64,000 nucleotides of DNA from G963664835 sp963664835 (GTDB taxonomy: Bacteria; Chloroflexota; UBA6077; FW602-bin22; JBCLEL01). The position numbers and the translations under genes are program-made. The notes under the pieces were generated by a model. That model did no database searches. It was not told the origin of the DNA and saw nothing but the letters and a program-made list of their open reading frames with translations. Positions 15,520 to 23,770 of this stretch are shown in pieces; the stretch's first letter is position 1; every line of letters begins with the position of its first letter. The stretch is from the NCBI GenBank assembly GCA_963664835.2, contig CAXXUG010000020.1, forward strand, positions 372,001 through 436,000, given 5' to 3'.

Positions 15520-16164
15520 TCACCCGCTGCCCACCTCGTCACCGCCGGCCATCGCCCGCCGAATGGCAGGCCCGGCCACCTCGTAGCCATAGCCCCGGCG
15601 CGCCAGCATAGCCGCCAGCCGGCGTCGCGCCAACCTCGGTTCCAGCGACTTCATACGCCTCATAGCCTTTTCCGCGATCGCCGCCGCGTGCCGTTCCTCC
15701 GCCAGATCCCTCGCCAGGACCTCTTCGACCAACTCGCTTGCTACACCCTTTGCAAGCAGCTCCAGTCGCAGCACCCGCCGGCCCCGCGGCCGCAGGCGGA
15801 GCCGCTCCTCGACCCACTGTTCCGCGAATCGACGGTCGTCGAGCAGTCCCACTTCCCTCAGCCTTGAAACCGCGCCATCGGTCGCGCTCTCGGAAATCTG
15901 CTTTTGCGCGAGCCGCCGCCTTATCTCGGCCTCACTGCGCGGACGTTGGGCCAGACTGTGCAGCGATAGATCAAGCGCTCTCGACCTCTCATCGCGTTCG
16001 GTCAACTCCGTCAGGAGGGATTCGTCGACCTCGTCGCCGGCTCTCAGACCGGCCTCATCGACCGTCTTGCCGCTCAGGACTATCCTGCGCCCGTCGTCAA
16101 GCTCGATCGACAGCAGTCGCCGCCGGCGACCGGCCGGCGTAATCGCCGCGATCTGCCGGACCAT
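15520..16164 (-). CDS. recX: recombination regulator RecX
   Basis: The 214-residue protein has the RecX three-helix repeats: ALDLSLHSLAQRPRSEAEIRRRLAQK, ATDGAVSRLREVGLLDDRRFAEQWVEERLR and KGVASELVEEVLA. RecX binds RecA filaments and inhibits or modulates strand exchange. It starts 5 bases after the recA stop on the same strand, so the two form an operon under the SOS box upstream of recA. The N-terminal 60 residues form the small beta domain also seen in longer RecX proteins. The length is normal. Confidence 0.93.
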   Translation of the reverse strand: MVRQIAAITPAGRRRRLLSIELDDGRRIVLSGKTVDEAGLRAGDEVDESLLTELTERDERSRALDLSLHSLAQRPRSEAEIRRRLAQKQISESATDGAVSRLREVGLLDDRRFAEQWVEERLRLRPRGRRVLRLELLAKGVASELVEEVLARDLAEERHAAAIAEKAMRRMKSLEPRLARRRLAAMLARRGYGYEVAGPAIRRAMAGGDEVGSG

Positions 16165-16169
16165 CCGGC

Positions 16170-17240
16170 CTACCTTCTTGCCGAAGCCTTGGCCTTGGGC
16201 TTGGGCTTGACCGTTGCCGGCTCAGGGGAAGGTCTCGTTATGCCGCTCGACTCCAGTATCTTGTCGTAGATCTCCACCGCGATCTCGTTATTTTCTTTCA
16301 GGAATCGGCGCACGTTCTCACGCCCCTGGCCCATCCTCATATCGCCGTAGGAGAAGAACGAGCCACTCTTTCGCACGAGTCCCATCCCGACGCCGAGGTC
16401 GATCAACCCGCCTTCTTTCGATATTCCCTCGTTGAACAGAATGTCGAACTCGGCCACTCTGAACGGAGGCGCAACCTTGTTCTTCACCACCTTCACCCGC
16501 GCCCGGCTGCCGATCGACTCGCCGCCGTACTTGATCTGTTCGATTCGACGTATATCCAATCGCACCGACGAGTAGAACTTGAGCGCCCGCCCGCCCGGAG
16601 TAGTCTCCGGGTTTCCGAACTGAATGCCGATCTTCTCCCGCAGCTGGTTGGTAAAGATCATCGCCGTCTTCGAGCGATTGATGGCCCCGGTCAGCTTGCG
16701 CAGCGCCTGCGACATCAGGCGAGCTTGCAGCCCGACGTGCGAGTCTCCCATCTCGCCGTCCAGCTCGTTGCGGGGAACCAGCGCAGCGACCGAGTCGACC
16801 GCGACGATGTCCAGCGCGCCGCTGCGCACCAGCGCCTCCGCGATCTCCAGCGCCTGCTCGCCCGTATCCGGCTGCGATATATACAGCTCCTCCACCTGTA
16901 CACCGCACTTCTTGGCGTACTCGTAGTCGAACACGTGCTCCGCGTCGATAAATGCGGCCACACCGCCTTGCCTCTGCGCCTCCGCGATCGCGTGCTGCAC
17001 CAGTGTGGTCTTGCCGGACGACTCTGGTCCGAAGATCTCGGTGATCCGGCCCCGCGGGATACCGCCTATGCCGGTCGCTACGTCCACCGTGATCGCGCCG
17101 GTTGGAATCACCCCGACTACCATGCGCGGAGCGCTTTCGCCCAGCCGCATTATCGAGCCTTTTCCAAACTGACGATCGATTTGGCTTATGACCGTATCCA
17201 AGGCGCGTTCCTTGTCCGGACTCAGGTCGGTTTTCACCAC
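16170..17240 (-). CDS. recA: recombinase RecA
   Basis: The 356-residue protein shows the RecA hallmarks: Walker A GPESSGKT (71-78), SQPDTGEQALEI, the Walker B strand LDIVAVDSVAALVP, loop 2 with TNQLREKIGIQFGNPETTPGG, and an Ala/Lys-rich C-terminus. RecA forms filaments on single-stranded DNA for recombination and triggers LexA self-cleavage. The start is GTG 17240 (followed by a second GTG) with AAGGAG 5 bases upstream. A 12-base SOS box at 17297-17308 lies upstream. recX follows after 5 bases. Confidence 0.97.
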   Translation of the reverse strand: MVKTDLSPDKERALDTVISQIDRQFGKGSIMRLGESAPRMVVGVIPTGAITVDVATGIGGIPRGRITEIFGPESSGKTTLVQHAIAEAQRQGGVAAFIDAEHVFDYEYAKKCGVQVEELYISQPDTGEQALEIAEALVRSGALDIVAVDSVAALVPRNELDGEMGDSHVGLQARLMSQALRKLTGAINRSKTAMIFTNQLREKIGIQFGNPETTPGGRALKFYSSVRLDIRRIEQIKYGGESIGSRARVKVVKNKVAPPFRVAEFDILFNEGISKEGGLIDLGVGMGLVRKSGSFFSYGDMRMGQGRENVRRFLKENNEIAVEIYDKILESSGITRPSPEPATVKPKPKAKASARR

Positions 17241-17296
17241 GTTTTCTCCTTGCTCTGATCTGCCGTTTGTTTCCAGCTTGTCACGCGGATAGTATA

Positions 17297-17308
17297 GTAC
17301 ATATGTTC
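17297..17308 (-). promoter_or_regulatory. SOS (LexA) box upstream of recA
   Basis: On the minus strand the bases read GAACATATGTAC, one half identical to and the other differing by one base from the Bacillus-type LexA operator GAAC-N4-GTTC. It is immediately followed by TATACT, a plausible -10 element, about 57 bases before the recA GTG. The same 12-mer (plus strand GTACATATGTTC) recurs exactly at 25053 and with one change at 19388. Confidence 0.65.
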
Positions 17309-17335
17309 ATCAGGAGTCCACCGGTCCATATCCGA

Positions 17336-17932
17336 CTAGTCGCGGCTGCGATGCGGCTGAAGGTCATCCCGGCCCATTTCCATGTCCAGGAAGACCTGTG
17401 CCCGCGGACCGACGTGCCGGCCGACCAGCCGAAAGCCCACGGTCTCGTAGCAACGGATCGCCCTGAAGTTGTCCTCCGCTACGTCCAACACGATCCGCTC
17501 CAGGCCCAGTTCATCGAACCCAAACCTCGCCAGCGTACGCACCGAATCGGTCCCCAGGCCGCGGCCGACCCTGTCCGAACGAATGATGATGCCGAGCGTT
17601 CCCTCGCCCCGGCGGAAGTCGAGACTGCGCAGGCCGATTGTCCCGACCGTCTCTCCCTCTTCGTCGATTACGACGTAACGCCGGCGGTCGTAGCTGCTCC
17701 GGCCGTTGTGGTAGTAGAAGTCGCGCCCCGACCGTCGTCCCAGGTCCAGGTTCGCCCACGACATCGCCGGCTCCGCGAACGGCGGCCATTTCGCGATCTC
17801 GTCGACGTCGGCCCGGCTCATCTCGCGCAACACCACTCGCCGGCCGTACAGAACCTTCGGCTCGATCTCGGAGGAGTGCTGCCCCGCTGACTGTCTGATC
17901 ACGGCTCTCGCCCAATCTGGTCTCGCAGGCAA
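17336..17932 (-). CDS. GNAT family N-acetyltransferase
   Basis: The 198-residue protein matches the RimJ/RimL-type GNAT fold: VVLREMSRADVDEIAKW at the start, YVVIDEEGETVGTIGLRSLDFRRGEGTLGIII, the acetyl-CoA pyrophosphate loop RVGRGLGTDSVRTLARFGF, and LERIVLDVAEDNFRAIRCYETVGF, the conserved strand-helix end. Such enzymes acetylate protein N-termini, antibiotics or small amines. The first 20 or so residues have no counterpart in the fold, so an internal start is possible. It lies upstream of recA with the SOS box between them. Confidence 0.9.
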   Translation of the reverse strand: MPARPDWARAVIRQSAGQHSSEIEPKVLYGRRVVLREMSRADVDEIAKWPPFAEPAMSWANLDLGRRSGRDFYYHNGRSSYDRRRYVVIDEEGETVGTIGLRSLDFRRGEGTLGIIIRSDRVGRGLGTDSVRTLARFGFDELGLERIVLDVAEDNFRAIRCYETVGFRLVGRHVGPRAQVFLDMEMGRDDLQPHRSRD

Positions 17933-18172
17933 GTCTACCGCAGATCTCTACATATGTCTTGTGCCCCCCAACTCGCCTGTCGGCTAGACCCTTCCCTACG
18001 CCGATACGCGGCTGGAATTCAGGCGCACGTCATCCTCCCCGGTACCGATCGTGCCCACAAACCACCTACGCTCGGGAACACAATTTGCATTTCAAGCGCT
18101 TTTTCGTATCATCGCCTTCGGCTTTACGATCTCCATATACGAAGTCGCGTCTCACAAACAGGTCTCGCCCAG

Positions 18173-18895
18173 ATGTTTGATCGGTCCTCACCCCGGCGAC
18201 ACTCCGCCGCCGTACGCGAAATGTTCTCCCGAATTGCCGCCCGCTACGACTTGATGAACCGGCTCATTACATTCGGAATGGACCGGCGATGGCGCAGGAT
18301 CGCCGCCCAGTCCGCCGATGTCCCAGCCGGCGGACTGGTTCTCGACCTGGGCGCCGGCACCGGTGACCTGGCCCTGGCGTTCACCCGCCATAGCCCGGCC
18401 GGCAGCGTGATCGCCGCCGATTACTCCATAGATATGCTGAGGGCCGCCCGGTCGAAGCTCCGTCGAGTCGACGATCGCGGCTTGGTATGCCCCATATGCG
18501 TCGATGCCCTCGATCAACCATTCGCCGACCGAACATTCGACTGTGTCGCCCAGGCATTCGTCATTAGAAACGTAGCCGACCCAGCGCACGAATTGGCCGA
18601 GATTCACCGCGTCCTAAAGCCGGGTGGGACCACCGTCATCCTCGAGCTGGTCAGTCGCGGACCCGGCCTGCTGTCCGCCGTGGCGGATGCCCTGACCCGG
18701 TTGCTGGTCCCACTGGCCGGCCGACTCGTCGCCGGCGACGCCGACGCCTATCGATACCTCGTCGAATCGGCCCGCGCCTTCCACACCGCCCACTCACTCG
18801 CCCGCCTCGTCGAGGACGCCGGCTTCGTCGATGTCCGGTCACGCCCCTTCGCGGTCGGATCTATCTCCATCCTGGTGGCCAGAAAGCCCACCTAG
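18173..18895 (+). CDS. menG: demethylmenaquinone methyltransferase (UbiE/MenG)
   Basis: From the ATG at 18173 the protein has 240 residues, starting FDRSSPRRHSAAVREMFSRIAARYDLMNRLITFGMDRRWRR, the typical UbiE/MenG opening with YDLMN and a D-x-x-WR motif. Motif I is VLDLGAGTG (about 56-64), and AFVIRNVADP and EIHRVLKPGG are further UbiE signatures. It methylates demethylmenaquinone in the last step of menaquinone synthesis. An upstream in-frame extension to 17954 is not family-like and is rejected. The remaining men genes start at 25349, so the intervening 6 kb island appears to have split the cluster. Confidence 0.9.
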   Translation: MFDRSSPRRHSAAVREMFSRIAARYDLMNRLITFGMDRRWRRIAAQSADVPAGGLVLDLGAGTGDLALAFTRHSPAGSVIAADYSIDMLRAARSKLRRVDDRGLVCPICVDALDQPFADRTFDCVAQAFVIRNVADPAHELAEIHRVLKPGGTTVILELVSRGPGLLSAVADALTRLLVPLAGRLVAGDADAYRYLVESARAFHTAHSLARLVEDAGFVDVRSRPFAVGSISILVARKPT

Positions 18896-19247
18896 TCGGC
18901 TACGCACTCCGCCATTCTTGAACAACGAACGCCCGATAAAATGGCCAAACACCCACTGACTCTGTAGGGCCGATTCGTGATTCGCCCCGGGTGGGCGCAG
19001 GTTCTTGCGCACCGCCAACGACGCCGTCACCAATTCATTGATGCCGTTGGGGGCGTCCCTCGTAGGCGCCCTGGGGCTGGTGGAAACGTAGCGCGGTCGA
19101 GGACTACCCGAGGCGAGGGGCTCGCCCCCGCTCGGGTCGGGTTGTGTCGGGGCGTCGCAGAATCGGCCGTGCCAAGCCATGAATCCGGCATTTGACCGGA
19201 GAAACGCGCCGATTTATAGCTCGATGGCCGTGGGCGGAACCAAAGAA
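18896..19247. other. gene-free stretch with GC-rich hairpins, left edge of the accessory island
   Basis: No convincing gene is present between menG and the flanking repeat. The sequence holds several GC-rich inverted segments, for example GGCGAGGGGCTCGCCCCCGC near 19110 and GCGCGGTCGAGGACTACCCG nearby, that resemble the dispersed hairpin repeats at 9.5-15.5 kb without being clear copies. Confidence 0.4.
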
Positions 19248-19446
19248 TGTAGCGCCGGCGCACCGCCCCGTCCGACCACCGACACCGTGGGGGCGATTCG
19301 CGAATCGCCCTGGGGTGGAGCCGGGGACAACCCCGGCAAAACCCCTTCCAACCCCTGCCGGATCACGCCCATGATGCTACAATAAGTGTACACATGTTCC
19401 CTTCCAATCACACCAGGCCGCCGTAGAGGAGTAGGACCCCAAAAAC
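19248..19446 (+). repeat. left copy of a ~195-bp direct repeat flanking the accessory island
   Basis: The segment shares blocks in order with 24917-25112: AGCGCCGGCGC, CCCGTCCGACCACCGAC, GGGCGATTCGCGAATCGCCC (an inverted repeat in both copies), AACCCCGGCAA, ACCCCTTC, ATGCTA-AATAAGTGTACA-ATGTTC and GAGGAGT-GGACCCCAAA. By eye the copies are roughly 80% alike. The last part has a TACAAT element (19378-19383) next to an SOS-like box. After the repeat about 55 bases lead into the 3' end of the TIR gene without further recognisable content. Confidence 0.75.
19388..19399 (+). promoter_or_regulatory. SOS-like box in the left flanking repeat
   Basis: GTACACATGTTC differs by one base from the recA-associated box and lies a few bases after a TACAAT element, the position of an operator over a transcription start. 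The putative promoter points rightward, into the end of the convergent TIR gene, where no plus-strand gene is seen. Confidence 0.45.
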
Positions 19447-19501
19447 GGAAAGGCAAAAAATGGGAATGGGACTTATACGCCAAACTGGACAAGGATGCCA
19501 G

Positions 19502-20641
19502 TCAGCTTGTATGGCATTCCGGCGAGCAGATAGAACAGCCGACTGCATCAGGGTGCCGTTCCTTCGCTACTTCAACTGCTGGGGCAAGGGAAGAAAAATA
19601 ACCCAAGTATTCCTGGTTCGTCGCGACAAAGCGATGACAGTCCACGCGATGAATTTCGGGGTTTAGGCCTGGGTTGAAACTGATGTAATAGTGCCTCATA
19701 GTTGCACGTTCATTTTCATGCATAGGTTGTATAGGTTGTCGCAGGATGTGTCCGAATTGGAATCCCTTCTGGGTGAGTGCGTAGTTGGTTTCGCGTAAAG
19801 AAATAAATGATGGCGATTTAACGATTAGTTCGTTAGTTCTAAGTTCTTGGATGGCATTGTCGAAGCGACTGATAGCCTCATCATCTTCATTTCTGATATT
19901 CCGTGTACTAGTGTCAGTGGTGATGATGGTATGCGCGATGGTTTTGCCGGCGCGTATTTGGCCGGCATTTGGACCTGCAGGTGTTGATGCCTCAATGAGA
20001 AGTTGCTTTGTTAGGGGCGCGAGTTCGTAGGCCGGATGTCGTTGTGGTGGATGGGGTGAAGAGGGTGCCTCCGTTTGCTGGGTCTCGTTTGCAGCTTCAA
20101 TAAACTGATGGATGTCTGGGTCACCGACAGCCGATGACGCGGAAGGTGAAGATGCCTCCGTTTGCTGGGTTGCGTTTGCGGCGTGAACAAACTGTTGGAT
20201 GTCTTGGACATAGAAAGCCGACGACGCGATAGGTAGCGATAGAGCCTTGGCGACATGTTCAATGAACTCTCGGACCTCGGCCTCTTGAGAGCAGTTCTTG
20301 ACCTGTATGCGCGTAAGGGGTCCATCAAGATGTTGCATTTCTACACCACGGGCGAGTAAAGGAATCATTGGCTTTTTAATGAGCCATCGGCCTCCGAGTT
20401 CGAAAAGCACATATGTGGACGTGATTGCGCTAGGGGTGATTAGCCCTATCAATAAATCGGCTTCTTTGATGGCGTTCCTAATTGCATCGTCGGCATCGTT
20501 GCCGGGGGGAATTCCATGGCCTTCAACGCTGGTACAAAAAATGTCCCCTTTATTCAGGTTCTGCAAGGCGTTACAGAGAAGATTGATCAGCAGTCGCACC
20601 GCGTCCTCGTCGCAACTACTGTGGCTGATGAATATTCGCAT
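19502..20641 (-). CDS. TIR-domain protein with winged-helix-like middle and Cys/His-rich C-terminus
   Basis: The 379-residue protein opens with a TIR fold: RIFISHSSCDEDAVRLLI, DIFCTSVEGHGIPPGNDADD, ADLLIGLITPSAITSTYVLFELGGRW, with E81 at the position of the catalytic glutamate of NAD-cleaving TIR domains. Residues about 145-205 hold two tandem, near-identical ~30-residue segments (DIQQFVHAANATQQTEASS / DIHQFIEAANETQQTEAPS), probably a flexible linker. About 205-315 looks helical and winged-helix-like. The C-terminus has H331, C335, H336, C369, C372, C376 and H377, which could bind zinc. It begins 8 bases after the methyltransferase-HNH gene and is probably cotranscribed with it. An antiphage effector role is inference from TIR biology and context. 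Confidence 0.8.
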   Translation of the reverse strand: MRIFISHSSCDEDAVRLLINLLCNALQNLNKGDIFCTSVEGHGIPPGNDADDAIRNAIKEADLLIGLITPSAITSTYVLFELGGRWLIKKPMIPLLARGVEMQHLDGPLTRIQVKNCSQEAEVREFIEHVAKALSLPIASSAFYVQDIQQFVHAANATQQTEASSPSASSAVGDPDIHQFIEAANETQQTEAPSSPHPPQRHPAYELAPLTKQLLIEASTPAGPNAGQIRAGKTIAHTIITTDTSTRNIRNEDDEAISRFDNAIQELRTNELIVKSPSFISLRETNYALTQKGFQFGHILRQPIQPMHENERATMRHYYISFNPGLNPEIHRVDCHRFVATNQEYLGYFSSLAPAVEVAKERHPDAVGCSICSPECHTS

Positions 20642-20649
20642 GGTTGCTC

Positions 20650-22032
20650 CTAGCGGGATACGGTGTACCGGCGTCCCAGTTCGGCAATGAGATATTCCTG
20701 AGATCGGTTGCCCTTCAGACTGTTGCAGTAGTTGCAGAGTAGCTGAAGATTCTCCAAGTGGTCTGTGCCACCCCTAGATCGTGGTATCACGTGGTCCACG
20801 GTCATGTTCCTGAATGGAAAGTCGGTGCGGCACCCATTGCACCGCCCTTCCTGCTGGCCGAATAGGACGTGCCGATTCAGACGGTAGTTGATGGGTTTAT
20901 CCAAGTCATTGCGTCTGGGGATGTCCGTTCTGGCAGTGACCATGCTGTGGTAGATCGGGCCAATGCTGACCTCGCGTTTCAGCCGGTCGTGTACCAGTTC
21001 AATTGCTTTGGGCGACAGGTCGATACCTACCCATTGGCGTTCCAACTTCTCGGCAGCAATCAGGGCTGTAGCGCAACCACAGAACGGATCAAGTACGATG
21101 TCGCCCTCATTTGAGCTTGCCTTGATGATTCTATCGACTAGGGCAAGCGGTTTCTGTGTCGGATATCCAATCTTCTCTTTGTGCCAAGATCGAACTGCCT
21201 GAACGTCAGTCCAAACATCCTGTACAGGCAAGCCCTTTGCTTCATCGAGATAGCGTTTTCTGCGAGGCATACCATTCTTGGTGTAGAAAATTCTGCCCTC
21301 CCCATCGAGTCGCGCCATGGTAGCCTCTGGGACCCGCCAAACCCGCCTGACACCCTTCCATTCGTAATCGTAGCCGCCACCTTGCAATCCGGCAGCGCTG
21401 AGATTGTCAGACATCCATCGCCTGCCATCTGAATCCCTATAGCGATAATAGCGCTCAACATATTCAGGGTCATAATCCTGATAGTCTCGGTGCCACTGAT
21501 AATCAGAGCCTTTCACATAGAACAGCAGATCGTCGTGAACATGGCCGTATCGCTGTGCGTCGCTGTGACCTGAGGTTCTCTTCCAGATTATGTGATTTCG
21601 GAATTGGGTTGCCCCGAATACGGCGTCCATTAGCAACTTCAAATAGTGGCTTGCTGTAGGGTCACAGTGAAGGTAGAGCGAACCTGTAGACTTCAATACC
21701 CGTCGCATCTCAAGTAGGCGGACAGCCATCATGCAGAGATAGGACTGCATACCCTTGCCGTGGGTGAGGCTAGCCGCTTGTAGCACCTGATAGATGGCCG
21801 GTTGTTCGTCGGCAATCAGACCCATCCATGCAACGTCTAGGTCGGAGAGTGTCCAAGTGTCCTTGAAGGCAGCACCTGCCGCCTTGCTACCCACTGGCGC
21901 TGAATAGTCTTGGTTGGAGTTGAACGGAGGGTCAAGGTAGATCAGATCGACACACTCGGAGTTGAGACCCCGGAGTATGTCCAGATTGTCCCCGGTCCAT
22001 ATCGTGCGATTTGCGAAGTTTGGTTGTCCCAT
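20650..22032 (-). CDS. beta-class DNA methyltransferase fused to a C-terminal HNH endonuclease domain
   Basis: The 460-residue protein has catalytic motif IV LDPPF (33-37) before the SAM-binding motif I LDPFCGCAT (314-322), the beta-class order used by N6-adenine and N4-cytosine methyltransferases. The target recognition region is about 155-285. Residues 395-445 form an HNH finger: CNGC (398-401), TVDHVIPRSRGGTDHLENLQ and CNYC (433-436) followed by NSLKGNR. Fusing modification and cleavage in one chain is unusual; alternatively the HNH part may only help target binding or nick unmodified DNA. GCCGGC sites are nearly absent here. The TIR gene follows after 8 bases. A decayed copy of this HNH end occurs at 41471-41600. 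Confidence 0.85.
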   Translation of the reverse strand: MGQPNFANRTIWTGDNLDILRGLNSECVDLIYLDPPFNSNQDYSAPVGSKAAGAAFKDTWTLSDLDVAWMGLIADEQPAIYQVLQAASLTHGKGMQSYLCMMAVRLLEMRRVLKSTGSLYLHCDPTASHYLKLLMDAVFGATQFRNHIIWKRTSGHSDAQRYGHVHDDLLFYVKGSDYQWHRDYQDYDPEYVERYYRYRDSDGRRWMSDNLSAAGLQGGGYDYEWKGVRRVWRVPEATMARLDGEGRIFYTKNGMPRRKRYLDEAKGLPVQDVWTDVQAVRSWHKEKIGYPTQKPLALVDRIIKASSNEGDIVLDPFCGCATALIAAEKLERQWVGIDLSPKAIELVHDRLKREVSIGPIYHSMVTARTDIPRRNDLDKPINYRLNRHVLFGQQEGRCNGCRTDFPFRNMTVDHVIPRSRGGTDHLENLQLLCNYCNSLKGNRSQEYLIAELGRRYTVSR

Positions 22033-22137
22033 CGTCCCCGGATTGGGTTCGTCTTGGCCGGCTTCCTTTATTGGAACTCAGAGCCGCCGATTCTGCAAAT
22101 TGACAGGCGTTGGCGGTGCGTGGTAGAGGAGGACATT

Positions 22138-22188
22138 ATGTCAGTAAAAGGGGCTCATTCACGTATCTTGATAAGGGGATTTTACTAA
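22138..22188 (+). CDS. 16-residue open frame with a strong ribosome binding site
   Basis: ATG 22138 is preceded by GAGGAGG at 5-6 bases and encodes SVKGAHSRILIRGFY before TAA. It opens the plus-strand run of small genes, divergent from the methyltransferase. It may be a leader peptide or a microprotein; the strong Shine-Dalgarno site is the only evidence. Confidence 0.35.
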   Translation: MSVKGAHSRILIRGFY

Positions 22189-22346
22189 ACAAGGTGGGGT
22201 ATGTAGACTATAGACAGGCAAGTGGTGCCCGGAATTGTTCCGAGGTATCCTCGCAGAGTGGAACGGGTAACGAGGGTTGAACGCGTTTTACTCTAGTGGC
22301 ACCAAGGGGCTTTGTGTGTTGGAGGACACCCGCTAGAAGGTGGAAA

Positions 22347-22553
22347 ATGGATAAGCAACTACTAGATCGGCGATCCAATGAATCAAACCCAAACAACGAT
22401 GCCTATTGGCAGGCCAGGGGATACGACCAGCGACCAACTGATTGGCGCGAGTCATATCAGATCATTGTCAAGCTGGAACGGGAGCAGCGAGAACGGCAGG
22501 AATGGGTGTCGAATCTTGTGAATGGGCCGCCGACCCGCATAATCGGCCTATAG
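22347..22553 (+). CDS. 68-residue small protein with NPNNDAYWQARG motif
   Basis: The ATG at 22347 follows AAGGTGG. The protein reads DKQLLDRRSNESNPNNDAYWQARGYDQRPTDW and then a charged helix (IIVKLEREQRERQEWVSNLV). The Asn/Asp/Tyr/Trp-rich centre looks like a conserved motif rather than a random translation, and it resembles small proteins I have met in other genomes, which I cannot verify here. It has no signal peptide or membrane segment. It lies in a same-strand series with the 47-residue and SLATT-like genes. Function unknown. Confidence 0.55.
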   Translation: MDKQLLDRRSNESNPNNDAYWQARGYDQRPTDWRESYQIIVKLEREQRERQEWVSNLVNGPPTRIIGL

Positions 22554-22600
22554 ACAGGTCGAGATGATCATTCTCCACTTCTTTCTCCGGATGAGGGGAC

Positions 22601-22744
22601 ATGAGTAAGACAAAGGCGTTTCGCGAGCGTCCCAAGAAATACCAAAAAGCAGAGCCTATCCCGGCTCCGCCCGAGGAAGTGGCGCGGGCCATATTCCGAT
22701 ATGCGGAGAAGCAGAGGCGGGCCAGACTTAATGGGAGAAGATAA
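22601..22744 (+). CDS. 47-residue basic small protein
   Basis: ATG 22601 follows GAGGGG. The product is SKTKAFRERPKKYQKAEPIP, then APPEEVARAIFRYAEKQRRARLNGRR. It is strongly basic, with a central PEEVARAIF helix that looks conserved. It starts 47 bases after the 68-residue gene and ends 17 bases before the SLATT-like gene, so it is probably part of one transcript. Function unknown. Confidence 0.5.
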   Translation: MSKTKAFRERPKKYQKAEPIPAPPEEVARAIFRYAEKQRRARLNGRR

Positions 22745-22761
22745 GAGACGGCGAGACTCGA

Positions 22762-23298
22762 ATGACACATGCCGAATACATACGCCACCGACTCTGGTAT
22801 CATCTCATCGAGGCTGAGCGCCTAAGCCTGTACTATTATCACGTCGCGAGAAATTGCGGGTCCGCTTTGACGTGGTACAGTCGTTTAGCAATTGGATTCG
22901 CTGTTGCTGCAGGTGTCCTCACTGCCGCCACGCCCTTCCTGCCTTGGACCGAGCACGCTCTTTTCCTCGCCGGGGTATTCCTCACCCTTGGCAGCGCAAC
23001 CATCATCTACATCGCCCGTTCGAATCTAGCAGTAAAGCAAAGTACAGCCTCACTCATCCATGACCAATGTCAAGAAATCTCTACGCTGTCTAAAGAACTA
23101 TGGAATGATCCGTACTTCGACGAACAGCCGGAGGCACAAAGCAATATCGACCGACTGACCCGACGGCTTGACTCCATCGCAAGCAAATATCCTGACCCGC
23201 GCCATGACGAGCAATTGCGGCTCGACACTGAAACTGATGCAATCAAAATCTTACAAACTCAGTTGACGTTCAGTACACAGGAGGTTCTCGTTGAGTGA
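22762..23298 (+). CDS. two-TM SLATT-like membrane protein (putative effector)
   Basis: The 178-residue protein has an N-terminal helix with HLIEAERLSLYYYHVARN, two transmembrane segments (about 40-60, LAIGFAVAAGVLTAATPFL; about 66-86, LFLAGVFLTLGSATIIYIA) and a soluble helical C-terminus. This arrangement is that of SLATT/SMODS-associated 2-TM proteins, proposed pore-forming effectors of nucleotide-signalling defence systems. No cGAS-like nucleotidyltransferase or SLOG gene is seen in the window, so the trigger is unknown. The stop codon overlaps the start of the next small gene. Confidence 0.7.
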   Translation: MTHAEYIRHRLWYHLIEAERLSLYYYHVARNCGSALTWYSRLAIGFAVAAGVLTAATPFLPWTEHALFLAGVFLTLGSATIIYIARSNLAVKQSTASLIHDQCQEISTLSKELWNDPYFDEQPEAQSNIDRLTRRLDSIASKYPDPRHDEQLRLDTETDAIKILQTQLTFSTQEVLVE

Positions 23299-23407
23299 AA
23301 GAACACCTCTAATCAAGGATGGCCGTTCACCCCCTCCGTCAAACCGACCACGCCCAGCTCCTCCCCCACCCCCTCCCAAGCCTAGTTCACCTCCAAAGGG
23401 CAGATAG
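23291..23407 (+). CDS. 38-residue proline-rich peptide
   Basis: TTG 23291 is preceded by a perfect AGGAGG with 7-base spacing inside the end of the SLATT-like gene. The product is SERTPLIKDGRSPPPSNRP followed by a proline run ending KPSSPPKGR. The overlap with the upstream gene and the strong ribosome binding site support translation coupled to the SLATT-like protein. Proline-rich peptides can bind partner domains, but the function is unknown. Confidence 0.5.
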   Translation: MSERTPLIKDGRSPPPSNRPRPAPPPPPPKPSSPPKGR

Positions 23408-23428
23408 GTGACCTTCGCGGAGTAACTG

Positions 23429-23770
23429 GTGGGAATCGAGAATAGAGCCACAATAGCCTTGGCCGACATTAAGTCAATCCGTTTGCGTTGCCCCGGCCCA
23501 GAGAATCAACAGTGCGGTTACGAGGCTGTCTATCCTTTCAATAGAGAAGGCAAACGCATTTATACCGGCACTGGAATCCAATGTCCCAACTGCAATTGTG
23601 AATGGATTGAGAATAACAAGTGGGGGCCAACCGTATCACAGTCAGCAGTGGAAAAATCTCTCGTGGATTGCCTTGTGAGATACTTAGAGGAACATGAAGA
23701 TAATCGGGTTGAAATCTTGTTTGAGGTAGACCCTAGCATTCTAGTGACAGCAAAAGAGGCCTTACGATGA
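23429..23770 (+). CDS. zinc-ribbon small protein
   Basis: From GTG 23429 (GGAG upstream) the 113-residue product has a treble-clef or ribbon-like set of cysteines, C21 and C29 (CPGPENQQC) and C52, C55 and C57 (CPNCNC), followed by EWIENNKWGP and a helical C-terminal half (VEKSLVDCLVRYLEEHEDNRVEILFEVD). It could be a nucleic-acid-binding or adaptor subunit. It lies 21 bases after the proline-rich gene and overlaps the next start in ATGA. I do not recognise the family. Confidence 0.6.
   Translation: MGIENRATIALADIKSIRLRCPGPENQQCGYEAVYPFNREGKRIYTGTGIQCPNCNCEWIENNKWGPTVSQSAVEKSLVDCLVRYLEEHEDNRVEILFEVDPSILVTAKEALR

Noticed and set aside
17954..18172. Upstream extension of MenG
   Set aside because: The extra 73 residues have no match to the UbiE/MenG start; the ATG at 18173 gives the family's normal length.
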